Below, one piece after another: positions 23,265 through 23,301 of a stretch of 23,301 nt of DNA. The notes beneath the pieces were generated by a model, which was not told the origin of the DNA, searched no databases, and saw nothing but the letters and a program-made list of their open reading frames with translations. The stretch's first letter is position 1, and each line of letters opens with the position of its first letter. The position numbers and the translations under genes are program-made. This DNA comes from GCA-003244245 sp036501085 (GTDB taxonomy: Bacteria > Actinomycetota > Actinomycetes > Mycobacteriales > Pseudonocardiaceae). The DNA is taken from positions 1 through 23,301 of the forward strand of contig DASYAZ010000167.1 in the NCBI GenBank assembly GCA_036501085.1. Direction: 5' to 3'.

Positions 23265-23301
23265 GGTGGTTACGGGAATTCCGAACATCAACGCTAACAA
23301 G

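Overview
The window is high-GC DNA with strong GC bias at third codon positions, many GTG starts and dense gene packing. Together with a ctaD-serB neighbourhood, an RsbW-like kinase, a DUF6131-type small membrane protein and a large LuxR (LAL-type) regulator, this points to a filamentous or Pseudonocardiales-like actinomycete (Actinomycetota with high confidence, the order only a guess). No rRNA, tRNA or CRISPR array was recognised by eye.

Region 1 (1-4541) looks accessory. It opens with the last 42 codons of an IS4-type transposase. Then come an amidohydrolase/decarboxylase-type metal enzyme, a divergent SDR/TetR pair whose shared promoter carries two 17-bp direct repeats, and an orphan OmpR-type response regulator. 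Base composition is lower in GC between about 2850 and 4540, and two gene-poor stretches lie there.

Region 2 (4542-7676) is regulatory. A soluble NarL-type histidine kinase and its response regulator overlap by 4 bp. A MarR repressor converges on them and is divergent from another SDR. The MarR/SDR spacer holds two CAAG-NN-CTTG operator-like sites.

Region 3 (7734-14901) looks like core genome: a DinG/XPD-like iron-sulfur helicase, then on the minus strand DUF6131 protein, anti-sigma ATPase, thioredoxin, and a fully overlapping ctaD-serB-pth2 operon. Two local lesions stand out. The thioredoxin gene is frameshifted, with an intact C-terminal tail in another frame. A perfect 26-bp-arm hairpin sits inside the last codons of pth2, just after the helicase stop.

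Region 4 (15068-22365) is a minus-strand metabolic operon: alpha/beta hydrolase, SDR, tandem DUF427 protein, and a MOSC / ferredoxin-reductase / [2Fe-2S] fusion. It is divergent from a 934-aa LAL regulator that probably controls it. A DinB-fold protein follows, and the window ends in a more AT-rich stretch with a promoter-like sequence for a gene outside the window.

The most unusual candidate system is the LAL-controlled operon with its self-contained MOSC-flavin-iron-sulfur enzyme. A recurring oddity is that none of the three SDR proteins keeps the standard Tyr-x3-Lys catalytic pair.
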